A stretch of DNA of 6,463 bases from PALSA-1296 sp038322815 (lineage in GTDB: Bacteria; Bacteroidota; Ignavibacteria; Palsa-1295), in the NCBI GenBank assembly GCA_038322815.1, contig JBBQGG010000102.1:1-6463 (forward strand). Direction: 5' to 3'. A model generated the notes under the pieces. That model did no database searches and was not told where the DNA came from. It worked only from the letters and a program-made list of their open reading frames with translations. The position numbers and the translations under genes are program-made. Of the stretch, positions 6,159 to 6,463 are shown in pieces. The first letter of the stretch is position 1, and every line of letters begins with the position of its first letter.

Positions 6159-6463
6159 TTAGATCGCTATTTGAACACCAATAATTACGAAGGTAAAAAC
6201 AATAAATCCGAGAACAGCATTGATCTTAAAAAAAGCCAATTCCACATCATCGGCCTTCGCTTGTTCAAGATATAAAAGATAACCCGCAACAAGTAAAAGT
6301 ATTGCGACTATGATACTGCCGTAGAATGCAGAAAAATATAGCCCTATAAGGAGCGCGAATGCAAAGATATGAATAATGCCTGAATATTTTAATGCTCGTA
6401 TCTTTCCAAATCGCGAGGGGAAAGAAAAAAGTCCTTCACGTTTATCAAATTCTTCATCACTTG
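6159..6463 (-). CDS. UbiA-family polyprenyltransferase, C-terminal 100 residues (partial)
   Basis: The 5' part lies beyond the window edge; the visible frame ends with TAA at 6159-6161. The first visible residues, SDEEFDKREGLFSFPSRFG, are the second aspartate-rich motif of UbiA-type membrane prenyltransferases (D..FD..GL.S.P..G). This motif binds Mg2+ and the prenyl diphosphate. Three hydrophobic segments follow, at about residues 26-46, 47-63 and 79-98 of the fragment. The last two are separated by a charged loop and the family-like VELAFFKINAVLG. The protein acts in the inner membrane, transferring a polyprenyl chain to an aromatic ring. With ubiX 3 nt downstream and ubiD after it, the likely role is prenylation of 1,4-dihydroxy-6-naphthoate (MqnP-like). 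A 4-hydroxybenzoate prenyltransferase for ubiquinone is the alternative. Confidence 0.9.
   Translation of the reverse strand, partial: SDEEFDKREGLFSFPSRFGKIRALKYSGIIHIFAFALLIGLYFSAFYGSIIVAILLLVAGYLLYLEQAKADDVELAFFKINAVLGFIVFTFVIIGVQIAI

Overview
The window is a stretch of ordinary-looking chromosome. It carries five complete genes and one cut-off gene, and two transcription units converge near position 3047. The gene content suggests a Gram-negative, menaquinone-using bacterium, probably of the Bacteroidota/Ignavibacteriota (FCB) group. The reasons are an exported outer-membrane beta-barrel protein, a ubiA-ubiX-ubiD quinone module, mostly weak or absent Shine-Dalgarno sites, and intergenic palindromes of the TCATT(T/G)CGA type. 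The taxonomic call is an inference; nothing here fixes the phylum.

Left half (1-3044, + strand). After a 174-nt non-coding leader come a class V aminotransferase (175-1317) and a four-domain D-3-phosphoglycerate dehydrogenase, SerA (1461-3044). Together they can supply the first two steps of phosphoserine/serine synthesis, with the class V enzyme probably standing in for a classical SerC. The 143-nt gap between them is almost filled by a 115-bp imperfect inverted repeat. A related repeat lies at the left edge of the window.

Right half (3051-6463, - strand). Reading leftwards, the genes are the C-terminal third of a UbiA-type prenyltransferase (cut by the window edge), a UbiX flavin prenyltransferase, and a long UbiD-type decarboxylase. 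The gaps between them are only 2-3 nt. After a 79-nt gap follows a small outer-membrane beta-barrel protein, whose stop codon lies 6 nt from that of serA. The UbiA/UbiX/UbiD trio matches the late steps of menaquinone synthesis by the futalosine route. UbiA attaches the polyprenyl tail to 1,4-dihydroxy-6-naphthoate, UbiD removes the ring carboxylate, and UbiX makes the prenylated FMN that UbiD needs.

The most notable signals are a glutamine where UbiD relatives usually have a metal-binding histidine, an apparent internal duplication in the UbiD C-terminal region, the palindromic intergenic repeats, and the aminotransferase-SerA pairing. I found no mobile element genes, CRISPR array, tRNA, rRNA or clearly novel system.
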